Shown: positions 8,369 through 16,251 of the stretch, piece by piece
How the letters are laid out: every line of letters begins with the position of its first letter
How positions within the stretch are numbered: the first letter of the stretch is position 1
NCBI RefSeq assembly: GCF_001425405.1
Contig: NZ_LMQP01000002.1
Location: 124,357 to 188,356, forward strand
Length of the DNA stretch: 64,000 bases
Source: Sphingomonas sp. Leaf412
Lineage (GTDB): Bacteria > Pseudomonadota > Alphaproteobacteria > Sphingomonadales > Sphingomonadaceae
Direction: 5' to 3'
Made by a program: the position numbers and the translations under genes
Notes under the pieces: model-generated
What the model was told of the DNA's origin: nothing
The model's input: only the letters and a program-made list of their open reading frames with translations
Database searches by the model: none

Positions 8369-9627
8369 CTGCGATGACCGTCGTATCGCGCCGCGGCTTC
8401 GTTGCCGGGGGCGCCTGCGCCTGCGCCTTCCACGGCGGCAGCGCCGCCGCCGCGGACGCGCGGATCGCGCCCGCATCGATGACCGCGCTGGCGCCGCCCG
8501 GCTTTCGCCCCACCGACACCGACGAACGCGGCATCTGGCACGCGTCCGAACGGCTGGAGGAGGAGGTGTCGAGCAGCGAGCTGCTGGTGAAATCGCCCGC
8601 GGTCCAGCGATATGCGAAGGACGTCGTCGACCGCGTGATGGGCGACCGCGCGCGCGAGACGCGCGTCTACGTCGTCCACGATCCCGACTTCAACGCGTCG
8701 ATGGCACCCAACGGCATGATGCTGGTCCACACCGGCCTGCTGGCGCGGATGCGGGACGAGGCGCAATTCGCCGCCATCCTGGGCCACGAATGCGGGCATT
8801 ACCTGCGGCGACACTCGTTGCAGCAATGGCGCGATACGAAGACCAAGAGCGCGATCATGGCGTTCGTGCAGGCGGGCGCCGCGATCGGCGCGGGCGTGAC
8901 CGCGGGGATCGGCGGCGACGGCCGAAGCTGGATCGACCTGGCGGACTCGATCAACGGCTCGCTGGCTTTGTCGATGCTGCGGTTCGGCCGCGATCAGGAG
9001 CGCGAGGCGGATGCCTATGGCGTCAAGCTGATCGACACCGCCGGCTATCCGCCCGAGGCCGCGGGCGAGGTCTGGGCGCAGCTGATCGCGGAACGGCGGG
9101 CAAGCGCCGCGGCGCGGCGGAAGAAGTATCGCGACCGCAGCGCCGGGGCGCTGTCGACGCATCCCGCCAATGCGCTGCGGCTGGCCGACCTTTCGGCGTC
9201 GAGCCGCGAACTGCGCGATGTCGTCGTGACCGGCCGACGCTATGACGCCTGCAAGGCGCGGTGGAACGACGCGATGGCGCCGATCCGCGCCGACCTGCTG
9301 GCGGAGCAGGTGCGGCTGAACGATCCGGGCGCCAGCCTGTACCTCGTCAACGCACTGGCGGGGGACGGCTGGACCGGGCTGCTGCGCTACAACGAGGGCG
9401 AGGCGTATCGCCTGCGCGACGAGGCCGGCGACGCGGCCCGCGCATCCGCGGCCTATGCACAGGCCGTGGCATTGACCGACGCACCGGCGGAGGCGTGGCG
9501 CGCGCACGGCTACGCGCTGCTGAAACAGGGGCAGGGCGCCGCGGGAAAGGACGCGCTGTCGCGCTACCTGGCGGCGCGACCGGCCGCCAACGACGCGGGC
9601 ATGGTCCGCTTCACTCTCGCCCAATGA
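8365..9627 (+). CDS. M48-family zinc metalloprotease with Tat-like signal
   Basis: This 420-residue exported peptidase has its zinc motif HECGH at residues 141-145 and the third ligand in the downstream EREADAYG motif, as in M48 (Oma1/BepA-like) proteases. The N-terminus contains SRRGFVAGG followed by a small-residue hydrophobic stretch, which suggests twin-arginine rather than Sec export. The C-terminal third looks like a TPR-type helical repeat (AEAWRAHGYALLKQGQ). A nearby ATG nine bases downstream is an alternative start. It lies between two predicted lipoproteins on the same strand, suggesting a small envelope quality-control cluster. Confidence 0.85.
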   Translation: MTAMTVVSRRGFVAGGACACAFHGGSAAAADARIAPASMTALAPPGFRPTDTDERGIWHASERLEEEVSSSELLVKSPAVQRYAKDVVDRVMGDRARETRVYVVHDPDFNASMAPNGMMLVHTGLLARMRDEAQFAAILGHECGHYLRRHSLQQWRDTKTKSAIMAFVQAGAAIGAGVTAGIGGDGRSWIDLADSINGSLALSMLRFGRDQEREADAYGVKLIDTAGYPPEAAGEVWAQLIAERRASAAARRKKYRDRSAGALSTHPANALRLADLSASSRELRDVVVTGRRYDACKARWNDAMAPIRADLLAEQVRLNDPGASLYLVNALAGDGWTGLLRYNEGEAYRLRDEAGDAARASAAYAQAVALTDAPAEAWRAHGYALLKQGQGAAGKDALSRYLAARPAANDAGMVRFTLAQ

Positions 9628-9641
9628 AGGAGAATCGGGGC

Positions 9642-10235
9642 ATGAACCGTCGTCGTCTCGCCGCGCTCGCGGCCGCCCTTCTGGCGCTGTCCGGCTGCGG
9701 CGCGAAATATGCGCTGGTTCCGCCCGCGCCGGTATCGGTCGCGAAGGGCGGCATGACGGTGACGCCGGGCATGGCGTGGAACCGGATCCCGAAGGGCGGC
9801 TACGACATCGCCTGGGAGGAGAATTGGACCGAGAACGGGCCGCTGCTCGATTCGATGGGCTTCGTCGCCGGACTGCCGGACGGGCAGGCGATCGCGAAGC
9901 AGCGCAAGAAGGACGACCGCAAGGTCCCCGTCTTCCGCGCCGACATGTCGCCGCAGGACCTCGTGTCGATGATCGAGAGCTTCTACCGCATCAAGGCGGG
10001 CGCGACCGTCTTCACCGCCGACGCCGTGGCACCGGCGACCTTCCTGGGGCGGCCGGGGTTGCAGTTCGACTATTCCTACGTCGGCGGCGACCAGGTCGGG
10101 CGCCGCGGCCGTGCGGTGATGGCGGTGGTCGACGGCAAATTCTACCTCGCCTCGCTCGACGGCACCGCGCTGCATTATTTCGACGCGGCGCTGCCGGAAT
10201 TCACCGCGGTGACGCAGTCGGCGCGGCTGGGGTAA
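9642..10235 (+). CDS. Predicted lipoprotein of unknown function
   Basis: This 197-residue product has an N-terminal MNRRR followed by a hydrophobic stretch ending LSGC (lipobox Cys19). No family is recognised. The body contains DIAWEENWTENGPLLDS and a C-terminal part rich in beta-type residues (GLQFDYSYVGGDQVGRRG). The start follows an AAGGAG ribosome site nine bases upstream and 14 bases after the M48 protease stop, so it is probably the third gene of that operon. Confidence 0.75.
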   Translation: MNRRRLAALAAALLALSGCGAKYALVPPAPVSVAKGGMTVTPGMAWNRIPKGGYDIAWEENWTENGPLLDSMGFVAGLPDGQAIAKQRKKDDRKVPVFRADMSPQDLVSMIESFYRIKAGATVFTADAVAPATFLGRPGLQFDYSYVGGDQVGRRGRAVMAVVDGKFYLASLDGTALHYFDAALPEFTAVTQSARLG

Positions 10236-10282
10236 GGGATTGGGGGGCAAATCCTGCCTCCGTGAACATCGGGATAGGAAAA

Positions 10283-10367
10283 CCCCACCCCCGTTCGTGC
10301 TGAGCGACGTCGAAGCACATGCGCCACGCGTACCCTTCGACTCCGCTCAGGGCGAACGGGGGTGGGG
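10283..10367. repeat. REP-like inverted repeat, CTGAGCG/TCGAAG family
   Basis: A perfect 15-bp outer stem (10283-10297 with 10353-10367) surrounds imperfect inner arms containing TGCTGAGCGACGTCGAAG and CTTCGACTCCGCTCAGGG. The same core words recur at 60852-60934 and as a single arm at 39323-39349. It is therefore a dispersed palindromic repeat rather than a one-off terminator, although it could also end transcription. Confidence 0.65.
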
Positions 10368-10536
10368 TGAAACCGGATCGGGTCGGGACCCCGCCAAAAC
10401 CCTTCCGTCATGCCGGGCCTGTCCCGGTATCCACCGCGCCGCATATCCGCCACCATCGATACCGCGTGACCGTGGACCCCAAGGCGACGGGGCCCCCGAC
10501 CCGTCCGACAGGACCGCTTCGCCAAGCTTCCTCGTG

Positions 10537-10584
10537 CTCCCGCGAAGGCGGGAGTCCAGACTGGGTCCCCGCCTTCGCGGGGAC
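10537..10584. repeat. Paired short palindromes (GCGAAGGCGG family)
   Basis: Two adjacent hairpins: a 7-bp stem with a GAAG loop at 10537-10554 and an 8-bp stem with a CTTC loop at 10565-10584. The second carries the reverse-complement core of the first, so the pair can also fold on itself as one larger inverted repeat. The location is intergenic. Confidence 0.55.
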
Positions 10585-10666
10585 ACGATAGGCGATAGAG
10601 CTGGAGAAGATGGGCGCCGCTCAGACCCGGGATTACGCAGCTATGACCGCAAATCTCACCCGCACG

Positions 10667-10701
10667 CAAAAGGGGCCGGGAAGGTCTCCCCTCCCGGCCC
10701 C
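10667..10701 (-). terminator. Rho-independent terminator of rplK-rplA
   Basis: On the minus strand, downstream of the rplA stop, a 10-bp GC-rich stem (10672-10681 with 10692-10701) is followed directly by TTTT. The position and U-tract make this a good intrinsic terminator for the ribosomal protein pair. Confidence 0.75.
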
Positions 10702-10727
10702 CGTCGGCGTCTCGCGAGAAGCGACGC

Positions 10728-11420
10728 TTACGCGCCCGCGACTTCCGCGGTGTCGATCTTGATCCCCGCGCCCATGGTCGAGCTGATCGCGACCTTGCGC
10801 ACGTACTTGCCCTTCGCGCCCGACGGCTTGGCCTTCACCACCGCATCGACCAGCGCGTCGAAGTTGCGGCGCAGGTCGGCCTGGTCGAAGCTCGCCTTGC
10901 CGATGCCCGAATGGATGATGCCGGCCTTCTCGACGCGATATTCGACCTGACCGCCCTTGGCGGCCTTCACGGCCTCCGCGACGTTCATCGTCACCGTGCC
11001 CAGCTTCGGGTTCGGCATCAGGCCCTTGGGACCCAGCACCTTGCCCAGCCGTCCGACGACGCCCATCATGTCCGGGGTCGCGATGCAGCGGTCGAAATCG
11101 ATCTTGCCGCCCTGGATCGTCTCCATCAGGTCCTCGGCACCGACCACGTCCGCACCCGCCGCAAGCGCCTCCTCGGCCTTCGCGCCGCGCGCGAACACGC
11201 CGACGCGCACGGTCTTGCCGGTGCCTGCGGGCAGCGTCACGACGCCGCGGACCATCTGGTCCGCATGGCGCGGATCGACGCCCAGGTTCAGCGCGACCTC
11301 GATCGTCTCGTCGAACTTGCTCGACGCGCCCGACTTGGCCAGCGCGATCGCCTCATCGACGCCGTGCAGCTTCTCGCGGTCGATCGTGATCGCCTTCTGC
11401 TTCTTGCTCGTGAATGCCAT
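10728..11420 (-). CDS. rplA: 50S ribosomal protein L1
   Basis: This 230-residue protein binds 23S rRNA at the L1 stalk and assists E-site tRNA release. Diagnostic stretches are [20 protein letters not shown], the [13 protein letters not shown] region, GAEDL, and [20 protein letters not shown]. Length is normal. It follows rplK after four bases, the usual L11-L1 operon. In many bacteria L1 represses this mRNA by binding a leader that mimics its rRNA site; I did not identify such a leader here. Confidence 0.97.
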   Translation of the reverse strand: MAFTSKKQKAITIDREKLHGVDEAIALAKSGASSKFDETIEVALNLGVDPRHADQMVRGVVTLPAGTGKTVRVGVFARGAKAEEALAAGADVVGAEDLMETIQGGKIDFDRCIATPDMMGVVGRLGKVLGPKGLMPNPKLGTVTMNVAEAVKAAKGGQVEYRVEKAGIIHSGIGKASFDQADLRRNFDALVDAVVKAKPSGAKGKYVRKVAISSTMGAGIKIDTAEVAGA

Positions 11421-11424
11421 GATC

Positions 11425-11856
11425 TCAGCCCTCCACCACTTCGAGGCCCATCGCGCGGGCGGAACCTTCGATGATCTTGGTCGCGGCCTCGATGTCGTTG
11501 GCGTTCAGGTCCTTCATCTTCGCGGTCGCGATCTCGCTCAGCTGCGTGCGCGTGATCTTGCCCGCGGACACCTTGCCCGGCTCCTTCGAGCCCGACTTCA
11601 GGTTCACGGCCTTCTTGATGAGGAACGACGCCGGCGGCGTCTTCGTCACGAAGCTGAACGAACGGTCGGCGTAGACGGTGATGACGGTGGGGAGGGGCGA
11701 TCCCTTCTCCATGTCGCCGGTCTGCGCGTTGAACGCCTTGCAGAATTCCATGATGTTCACGCCGCGCTGACCCAGCGCGGGGCCGATCGGCGGCGACGGA
11801 TTGGCGGCGCCGGCGGGCACCTGCAACTTGATATAGCCGGTAATCTTCTTCGCCAT
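11425..11856 (-). CDS. rplK: 50S ribosomal protein L11
   Basis: This 143-residue L11 protein belongs to the GTPase-associated centre. It begins [19 protein letters not shown] with the [20 protein letters not shown] signature of the N-terminal domain. The C-terminal rRNA-binding domain includes [13 protein letters not shown]. It is first of a two-gene unit with rplA. It does not directly follow nusG: about 2.5 kb of other genes lie between them. Confidence 0.97.
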   Translation of the reverse strand: MAKKITGYIKLQVPAGAANPSPPIGPALGQRGVNIMEFCKAFNAQTGDMEKGSPLPTVITVYADRSFSFVTKTPPASFLIKKAVNLKSGSKEPGKVSAGKITRTQLSEIATAKMKDLNANDIEAATKIIEGSARAMGLEVVEG

Positions 11857-12072
11857 GAGGCAGCCTCACTCACTCTGTTTCAAGTTTAGCGGTTCGAGCA
11901 GGCGCACGATGCGCCCTCCCGCGGGGTTTCCATCCGTAAAGCTGGAAGGTGGCGCGCGTAGCCGAGTGTGTGTCCGAAAGCAACCGTGCGATCGACCGGT
12001 TCATCGCCCGGCGGAACAAAAAAAGAACGGTAGCCCCTTGAAAATCACCCACCCGCCGCAGACCTCCCCCCG

Positions 12073-13032
12073 ATGCCCGCGCCCGCCGGTCCCCGCCCGC
12101 TCACCCGCGTCCAGGCGCTGGAGAATCGCGCCTTCCTCGCCGCGCTGCGCGCCACCGGGAATGCGCACGCCGCCGCACGCGCCACCGGGATCGGCCGCGC
12201 GAAGATGCTCAAGCGGCGCGCCGCGCACCCCGCCTTCGCCACCGCCTGGGACGCCGCGCTCGCGGTCGCGCAGGCGCGGCTCGCCGATCCGGCCGCGTCC
12301 CCGGTGCGGGAGGCGCCCCGCCTCGTCCGCCTGAAATCCGGCAAGGTGCAATTGCGCGCGCATCGCCCCGGCCGCCTGACCCGCGCCGCGGAACAGGCGT
12401 TCCTGTCGGCACTGTCCGCCAGCGCCAACGTCCGCCTGTCGGCACGCGCCGCGGGCTTCAGCCACGCCGCCTTCTACGCCCGCGCCCGCGAGCATGACGG
12501 GTTCGCGCGGGAGATGCGGCTGGCGATCCAGCGGGGCTACGAACGTCTCGAACTCGCCCTCCTCGACAGCACGCTGGCGGAGGCGCACGCCGATGACGAC
12601 TGGCGCCACAACGATGCCCCCGCGATGCCGCCGATGACCCCGGATCAGGCGCTCCAGCTGCTCCACCTGCATCATCGCACCGCGGAACTATGGGGCTATC
12701 TCCACCACGAACGCCGCCTGCCGTACGAGACGAGCGAGGAGATGCAGCAACGCGTGGCCACGGTCTGGCGCGCCAAGCAACGCCGCTTCCGCGAGGACGA
12801 TGCGATCGCGGCGGCGGCGACGCTTGCAGGAGGGCGCACGCGCTTCGAACCGCCGCCCCCGGTGCTCCCCGATCTGGCGCAGGTGGCGGCGGCGATGGAT
12901 CGGGAGCCTGCGCGGGATGATACGGAAGGGGAGGCGGGCGACGAAGCACCGGTGGCCACCGCGAACGGTCGCGTGCGGCGCAGGCATCCGGGCAAGGCGC
13001 TGTTCGGGGGCTGGCGGGTGGGAAATACTTAG
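12073..13032 (+). CDS. Tandem helix-turn-helix protein, terminase small subunit-like
   Basis: This 319-residue protein has two copies of a similar unit. About residues 16-66 contain NRAFLAALRATGNAHAAARATGI and about residues 105-160 contain EQAFLSALSASANVRLSARAAGF; both continue with an HxxFxxxxxxA-type helix. This resembles the N-terminal HTH of phage terminase small subunits. That is family resemblance by eye, not a proven function. The C-terminus is Pro/Ala-rich with a basic RVRRRHPGKALFGG end. The ATG has no obvious ribosome site. It is divergent from rplK and sits inside the split nusG-rplK locus. Confidence 0.65.
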   Translation: MPAPAGPRPLTRVQALENRAFLAALRATGNAHAAARATGIGRAKMLKRRAAHPAFATAWDAALAVAQARLADPAASPVREAPRLVRLKSGKVQLRAHRPGRLTRAAEQAFLSALSASANVRLSARAAGFSHAAFYARAREHDGFAREMRLAIQRGYERLELALLDSTLAEAHADDDWRHNDAPAMPPMTPDQALQLLHLHHRTAELWGYLHHERRLPYETSEEMQQRVATVWRAKQRRFREDDAIAAAATLAGGRTRFEPPPPVLPDLAQVAAAMDREPARDDTEGEAGDEAPVATANGRVRRRHPGKALFGGWRVGNT

Positions 13033-13147
13033 ACGATGGTAGTTGGCGCGTAGGTACCAAGCTGTCTGCGAACAATCCCTTTACGCACCCAAAGACCCAG
13101 CATAGGATTAATCTCGTCACGCGGGATCGGCAGGGAGAAGGAAAGAA

Positions 13148-13642
13148 ATGAAATTATTTTTATACCTAACCGCCTCTTTTATCGGGGTTTTCGAACCCAG
13201 CGCCGGACACGGATATCTTCCTGATAATCAAACGATCCTATCGAAATTATGGGACGGATCTTCGCAAGACAGTAAAATGCAGGGGGTCGAATCGACTATG
13301 AGGTCCCCTGCGGCTCTCCGCAATCGGTTTCTGAATGATAGTTCGGAGAATAACCTTCTCGAAAATTCGGTAGCTAATCAGATTGTGATAGACTTCAATA
13401 GACTGTCAAAGCCGGGTTCAGCAAAGGCTTCAATATTATGCAAATCTGAAATATGCCAAATAATAATAAGAAAGGATGGACCAACAGACAAATTCTATGA
13501 GGAAGTTAATAAGCAGAACGCAAGTATAGTTAGTATCATATCCGATGTAAGCGAAAAAGAAAATGTGCGAGGGACTGTAGCATTCTCGGATATGTCAAAT
13601 CAGAAAGACGGATACGTAATTATCGCCTATTTGTGGAAGTAG
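13148..13642 (+). CDS. AT-rich gene for a secreted protein of unknown function
   Basis: This 164-residue product begins MKLFLYLTASFIGVFEPSAG, a plausible Sec signal. The mature part is polar, Ser/Asn/Lys-rich, with a CKSEIC cysteine pair around residues 97-102. I recognise no family. An AAGGA ribosome site lies just upstream of the ATG. Base composition and codon choice (many AAA, ATA, AAT) are sharply unlike the GC-rich neighbours, indicating recent acquisition. It is followed after 40 bases by a second AT-rich secreted-protein gene. Confidence 0.75.
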   Translation: MKLFLYLTASFIGVFEPSAGHGYLPDNQTILSKLWDGSSQDSKMQGVESTMRSPAALRNRFLNDSSENNLLENSVANQIVIDFNRLSKPGSAKASILCKSEICQIIIRKDGPTDKFYEEVNKQNASIVSIISDVSEKENVRGTVAFSDMSNQKDGYVIIAYLWK

Positions 13643-13662
13643 GATATCGAGTGGAGGAATAG

Positions 13663-13682
13663 ATGCTATATCGAAAAAACTG
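13663..13682 (+). other. Frame-shifted start: good RBS/ATG joined to the ORF by an A-AAA-AAC heptamer
   Basis: A GGAGGAA ribosome site at 13653-13659 precedes ATG 13663, which opens a 13-codon frame ending in TAA. A shift of -1 at the A AAA AAC heptamer (13674-13680) would enter the frame of the next CDS and give a classic signal-peptide start, M-L-Y-R-K-N/K-L-L-G-I-F. One missing A in the run would explain the same pattern. Programmed shift, mutation and sequencing error cannot be separated from sequence alone. Confidence 0.55.
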
Positions 13683-13967
13683 TTGGGTATTTTTATCGTC
13701 GTAATGCAGATGATGTCGGCGGCTCCATCGAACGCGCAACAGGTTTGTGGGAACTGCACTAGGGTGGTTCCTAACGGAAATTCTTGTTCATATGGCGGCT
13801 CAGGATCGCTAGCCTATAGAATATGTATTACAGAAGTAATTAGAGGAGTATCTGGATGTTTCTTGTCAGGAGCCGTCTGTACGAGAATTTCTTATAAGGA
13901 TGAGAATGGCGTAGAGCGCGTTGCTAATGAGGAATGCGCCATTGACGTGAACCAAAATACAAATTGA
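13683..13967 (+). CDS. Small Cys-rich secreted protein of unknown function, start uncertain
   Basis: The frame from the TTG at 13683 gives 94 residues: a hydrophobic segment ending SNAQ (likely signal peptidase site), then a mature region of roughly 75 residues with seven cysteines (VCGNC, NSC, RIC, SGC, AVC, EEC). No family is recognised. Composition is AT-rich like the preceding gene, so the two probably arrived together. The TTG start lacks a well-placed ribosome site; the strong one belongs to an ATG in another frame at 13663. It could be a frameshifted gene, a slippage-dependent gene, or simply a TTG-started one. Confidence 0.6.
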   Translation: MGIFIVVMQMMSAAPSNAQQVCGNCTRVVPNGNSCSYGGSGSLAYRICITEVIRGVSGCFLSGAVCTRISYKDENGVERVANEECAIDVNQNTN

Positions 13968-14371
13968 AGTTCAGCTATACTGTAACAGGCGAACAACCAG
14001 ATTTGATGAAAATATAGTAAGTGCTGCTAACGCCTGCTGGTGGTCGCGCGGATGAAAACACTTGAGTGGTATTGTCTGATGGGGTTGCGTGATGGCCTGT
14101 GAATAGTCTTGCCGACGCAAGTGATTGTCCACGCAGAACGTCCTCACGACGGACAGCGAAGTCGGGTCAGGGCGCTGGCCCCGAACTGGTTGCGGAATAA
14201 TAATTGAATCGGGCACACGCGGGCAAACCACGCGTTCAAGGACGGGCTGGTCGTCTGCCTGGCGCTGCGGATCACCCGACGGCGCTTATGCGCGCCGCAT
14301 CGTGCAATAGCTGGCGCAAGTTCCTCGCGCCGGTCGCGGCGGGCGGCTCGCCGCCCGCGCTGCGCCCGCCC
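13968..14371. other. Intergenic tail of the island, no gene recognised
   Basis: About 400 bases between the Cys-rich gene and the nusG stop. The first part is AT-rich and the last 150 bases return to high GC, so an island boundary probably lies near 14150-14300. Short open frames on both strands show no recognisable protein. A 9-bp GC-rich palindrome at 14339-14358 lies just after nusG on the minus strand but lacks a U-tract. Confidence 0.5.
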
Positions 14372-14908
14372 TTACTTGCTGCGCTCGACCTGCTCAAATT
14401 CCAGCTCGACCGGCGTCGCGCGCCCGAAGATCGATACCGACACCTTCACGCGCGACTTGTCGAAGTCCAGTTCCTCGACCGTGCCGTTGAAGCTGGCGAA
14501 CGGGCCTTCCAGCACCTTCACCGCATCGCCGATCTCGTAGTCGACCTTGACCTTCTGCTTCGGCGCCGCGGCTGTTTCTTCCTTGCTGTTCAGCATCCGC
14601 GCCGCCTCGGCCTCGCTGATCGGCTGCGGCTTGCCGAACGAACCCAGGAAGCCCGTCACCTTGGGCGTGTTGCGCACCAGATGGTAGACGTCGTCGTTCA
14701 TGTTCAGCTTCGCCAGGACGTAGCCCGGCATGAACTTGCGCTCGACCGCGATCTTCTTGCCGCGGCGCGCCTCGGTCACGGTCTCGGTCGGAACCTCGAT
14801 CTGCTCGACCAGCTGTTCCAGCCCCATGCGGGTGGCCTCGGCCATGATCGAATCGCGGACCTTGCCCTCGAACCCGGAATAGGCGTGGATGATGTACCAG
14901 CGCGCCAT
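14372..14908 (-). CDS. nusG: Transcription termination/antitermination protein NusG
   Basis: This 178-residue protein has the NGN domain (ARWYIIHAYSGFEGKVRDSI start, KFMPGYVLAKL, GFLGSFGKPQPIS) and a C-terminal KOW domain (GDAVKVLEGPFASFNGTVEE). It binds RNA polymerase and links it to Rho or the ribosome. The start at 14908 is the conserved MARWY. It lies 53 bases after secE in the usual order, but rplK does not follow directly. Confidence 0.96.
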   Translation of the reverse strand: MARWYIIHAYSGFEGKVRDSIMAEATRMGLEQLVEQIEVPTETVTEARRGKKIAVERKFMPGYVLAKLNMNDDVYHLVRNTPKVTGFLGSFGKPQPISEAEAARMLNSKEETAAAPKQKVKVDYEIGDAVKVLEGPFASFNGTVEELDFDKSRVKVSVSIFGRATPVELEFEQVERSK

Positions 14909-14961
14909 GACGTATCTTCCCGTAAAATCGCGTTCAGTCGGACAAGCGTTGCAGGATCGGC

Positions 14962-15159
14962 TTACTGCGCCAGGCTCAGCAGGCCCTTCACGATCGCGTT
15001 GAACAGCGAGTCCACCGCGAGGAAGAACAGGGCCAGCACCGTGGTCATGATGACGACCATCACGCCGGTCATCATCGTTTCGCGCCCGGTCGGCCATACG
15101 ACCTTCGCGGTCTCGGCGCGGACCTGGCGGATGAATTCGGTCGGGGACGTCTTGGCCAC
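14962..15159 (-). CDS. secE: Preprotein translocase subunit SecE
   Basis: This 65-residue single-span membrane protein is part of the SecYEG channel. The cytoplasmic helix EFIRQVRAETAKVVWPTGRET carries the conserved E..KV.WP motif and is followed by a membrane segment (GVMVVIMTTVLALFFLAVD). The GTG at 15159 (V-A-K-T-S-P) gives the normal bacterial length; a longer frame from 15267 would add a non-conserved N-terminus. It is upstream of nusG on the same strand. Confidence 0.93.
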   Translation of the reverse strand: MAKTSPTEFIRQVRAETAKVVWPTGRETMMTGVMVVIMTTVLALFFLAVDSLFNAIVKGLLSLAQ

Positions 15160-15364
15160 GATGGTCTCAGCCTCTTGCAACAACATGTCCCGCACATGGG
15201 TCCGCCACCCCTCCGGTCGGAACCGAGAGGCGTGGGGGCCGTCCGTGCTGTCGGATGGCGTCCGCATCTAGCGACTGCGCAGGCGGGAGGCAAGGGCGGG
15301 CAGACGGGCCGATGGACGGGGCGGGCGGACAGGGGCGGGCGGACAGGGCCGCCGCCACGAAAAA

Positions 15365-15394
15365 GGGGTCGCGCGCCCGTGGACGCGCGACCCC
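15365..15394 (-). terminator. Intrinsic terminator after the small exported-protein gene
   Basis: A perfect 11-bp stem (GGGGTCGCGCG at 15365-15375 with 15384-15394) and an 8-base loop. On the minus strand it is followed by TTTTTCG, a U-tract. It lies 25 bases downstream of the stop of the minus-strand gene at 15420-15650. Confidence 0.75.
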
Positions 15395-15419
15395 CGATCG
15401 CGTCAAGCGTCGATACGGA

Positions 15420-15650
15420 TCAGTTGCTGTCCGAATCTTCGCTGTCGTTGACGATCGCGATCACGCCGATGGCGGCTATGCCGGCCAGGATGATCGCGCC
15501 GAAGATGCCGGCGCCGGCCAGCTCGTTGTTCTTCGAGGTTGCCGTCGCGGCGCGCGACTTGGCGACCGAGAGGCTGGCGGCCGGGTTGGCAGCAAGCGCC
15601 GGCGAGGCCATCAGGGTGAGGGCAGCGGCCCCGGCGAGAAACGAACGCAT
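15420..15650 (-). CDS. Small exported or membrane protein of unknown function
   Basis: This 76-residue product has an N-terminal signal (MRSFLAGAAALTLMASPALA), a short polar linker, a Gly/Ile/Ala-rich membrane-type segment (GAGIFGAIILAGIAAIGVIA) and an acidic Ser/Asp end. An AAGGA ribosome site precedes the ATG. I do not recognise a named family. It sits between secE and tRNA-Trp. Confidence 0.7.
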   Translation of the reverse strand: MRSFLAGAAALTLMASPALAANPAASLSVAKSRAATATSKNNELAGAGIFGAIILAGIAAIGVIAIVNDSEDSDSN

Positions 15651-15850
15651 GCATTGTCCTTTCGTAGTCGCGCCGCAACGCGGCGTCGGTGTCGAACGCG
15701 CGAACAGAAAAAACGCTCCCCAGCAGGGCAACAGATCAACCGCTCGATGACGGACCCTAGCGATTACCGCATCGCAGCGCCACCATTTGTGACAGAAGAA
15801 AATTTCGATCGCGATCGAACTGTGTCCAAAATATCGAAGATGAGGCGACG

Positions 15851-16240
15851 ATGATGAAGTTCCTTCCAATCCTGGCCGCGGTCGCCGCCAGTGCCGCGAC
15901 AGCACCCGCCGCCGCGCAGATATCCGTCGAGGGCGCGGGCGCGCGTGCCGACGGACGCTGGGGCGGAGAGATCGGCGTCGGCTACGGCATCGGCGCCGCG
16001 GGCTTCCGCCTCACCCCCGTCGTGGGCGCCTTCGTCGCGGACGGCGACACGCGCGTCGTGGGGAAAGTGGAGGCGACCTATGCCGTTCCGTTGCTGGCGA
16101 CGATCGGCGGCGGCGTGCGCGTCGGCGAGGGGGATGCCACGCCCTACGCGACCGTCGCGCTCCCGCTGCTGCCGCTGGTCAGCGTGAAGGGGAATGTCGG
16201 CGACGGCTATTATACGCTGGGGCTGAAGCTAAGCCTCTAG
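15851..16240 (+). CDS. Small exported, beta-rich protein of unknown function
   Basis: This 129-residue product starts with a signal peptide (MMKFLPILAAVAASAATAPAAAQ). The mature part alternates Gly, aromatic and hydrophobic residues (GGEIGVGYGIGAAGFRLTPVVGAFV, GYYTLGLKLSL), like a small outer-membrane beta-barrel. ATG 15851 or 15854 could be the start. It is oriented toward the tRNA-Trp gene on the other strand. Confidence 0.7.
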   Translation: MMKFLPILAAVAASAATAPAAAQISVEGAGARADGRWGGEIGVGYGIGAAGFRLTPVVGAFVADGDTRVVGKVEATYAVPLLATIGGGVRVGEGDATPYATVALPLLPLVSVKGNVGDGYYTLGLKLSL

Positions 16241-16251
16241 CGACGGACGGA

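Larger units (their letters stand above)
10236..10671. other. Repeat-rich intergenic region, no gene seen
   Basis: About 430 bases between a plus-strand lipoprotein gene and the minus-strand rplA terminator. I see no convincing coding sequence. The region is filled with palindromes: a long inverted repeat at 10283-10367 and a pair of hairpins at 10537-10584, plus single-arm fragments (CATGCCGGGCCTGTCCCGG-like) between them. Open frames on both strands here are explained by these repeats. Confidence 0.6.

Noticed and set aside
13148..13967. Toxin-antitoxin or bacteriocin/immunity pair
   Set aside because: Both products appear secreted and neither matches a known toxin or immunity family, so naming such a system would be speculation.
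13968..14300. Possible transposase remnant at the island edge
   Set aside because: Short frames on either strand have a few suggestive residues but no DDE motif, terminal repeats or target duplication that I can see.
14339..14358. 9-bp GC palindrome after nusG as a terminator
   Set aside because: No U-tract on the minus strand and only a 2-base loop; kept only as a note in the intergenic entry.
15305..15350. GGGCGGGCGGACA direct repeat that could be taken for a CRISPR or iteron
   Set aside because: Only two short GC-rich copies with no spacers or associated genes; likely simple-sequence slippage.
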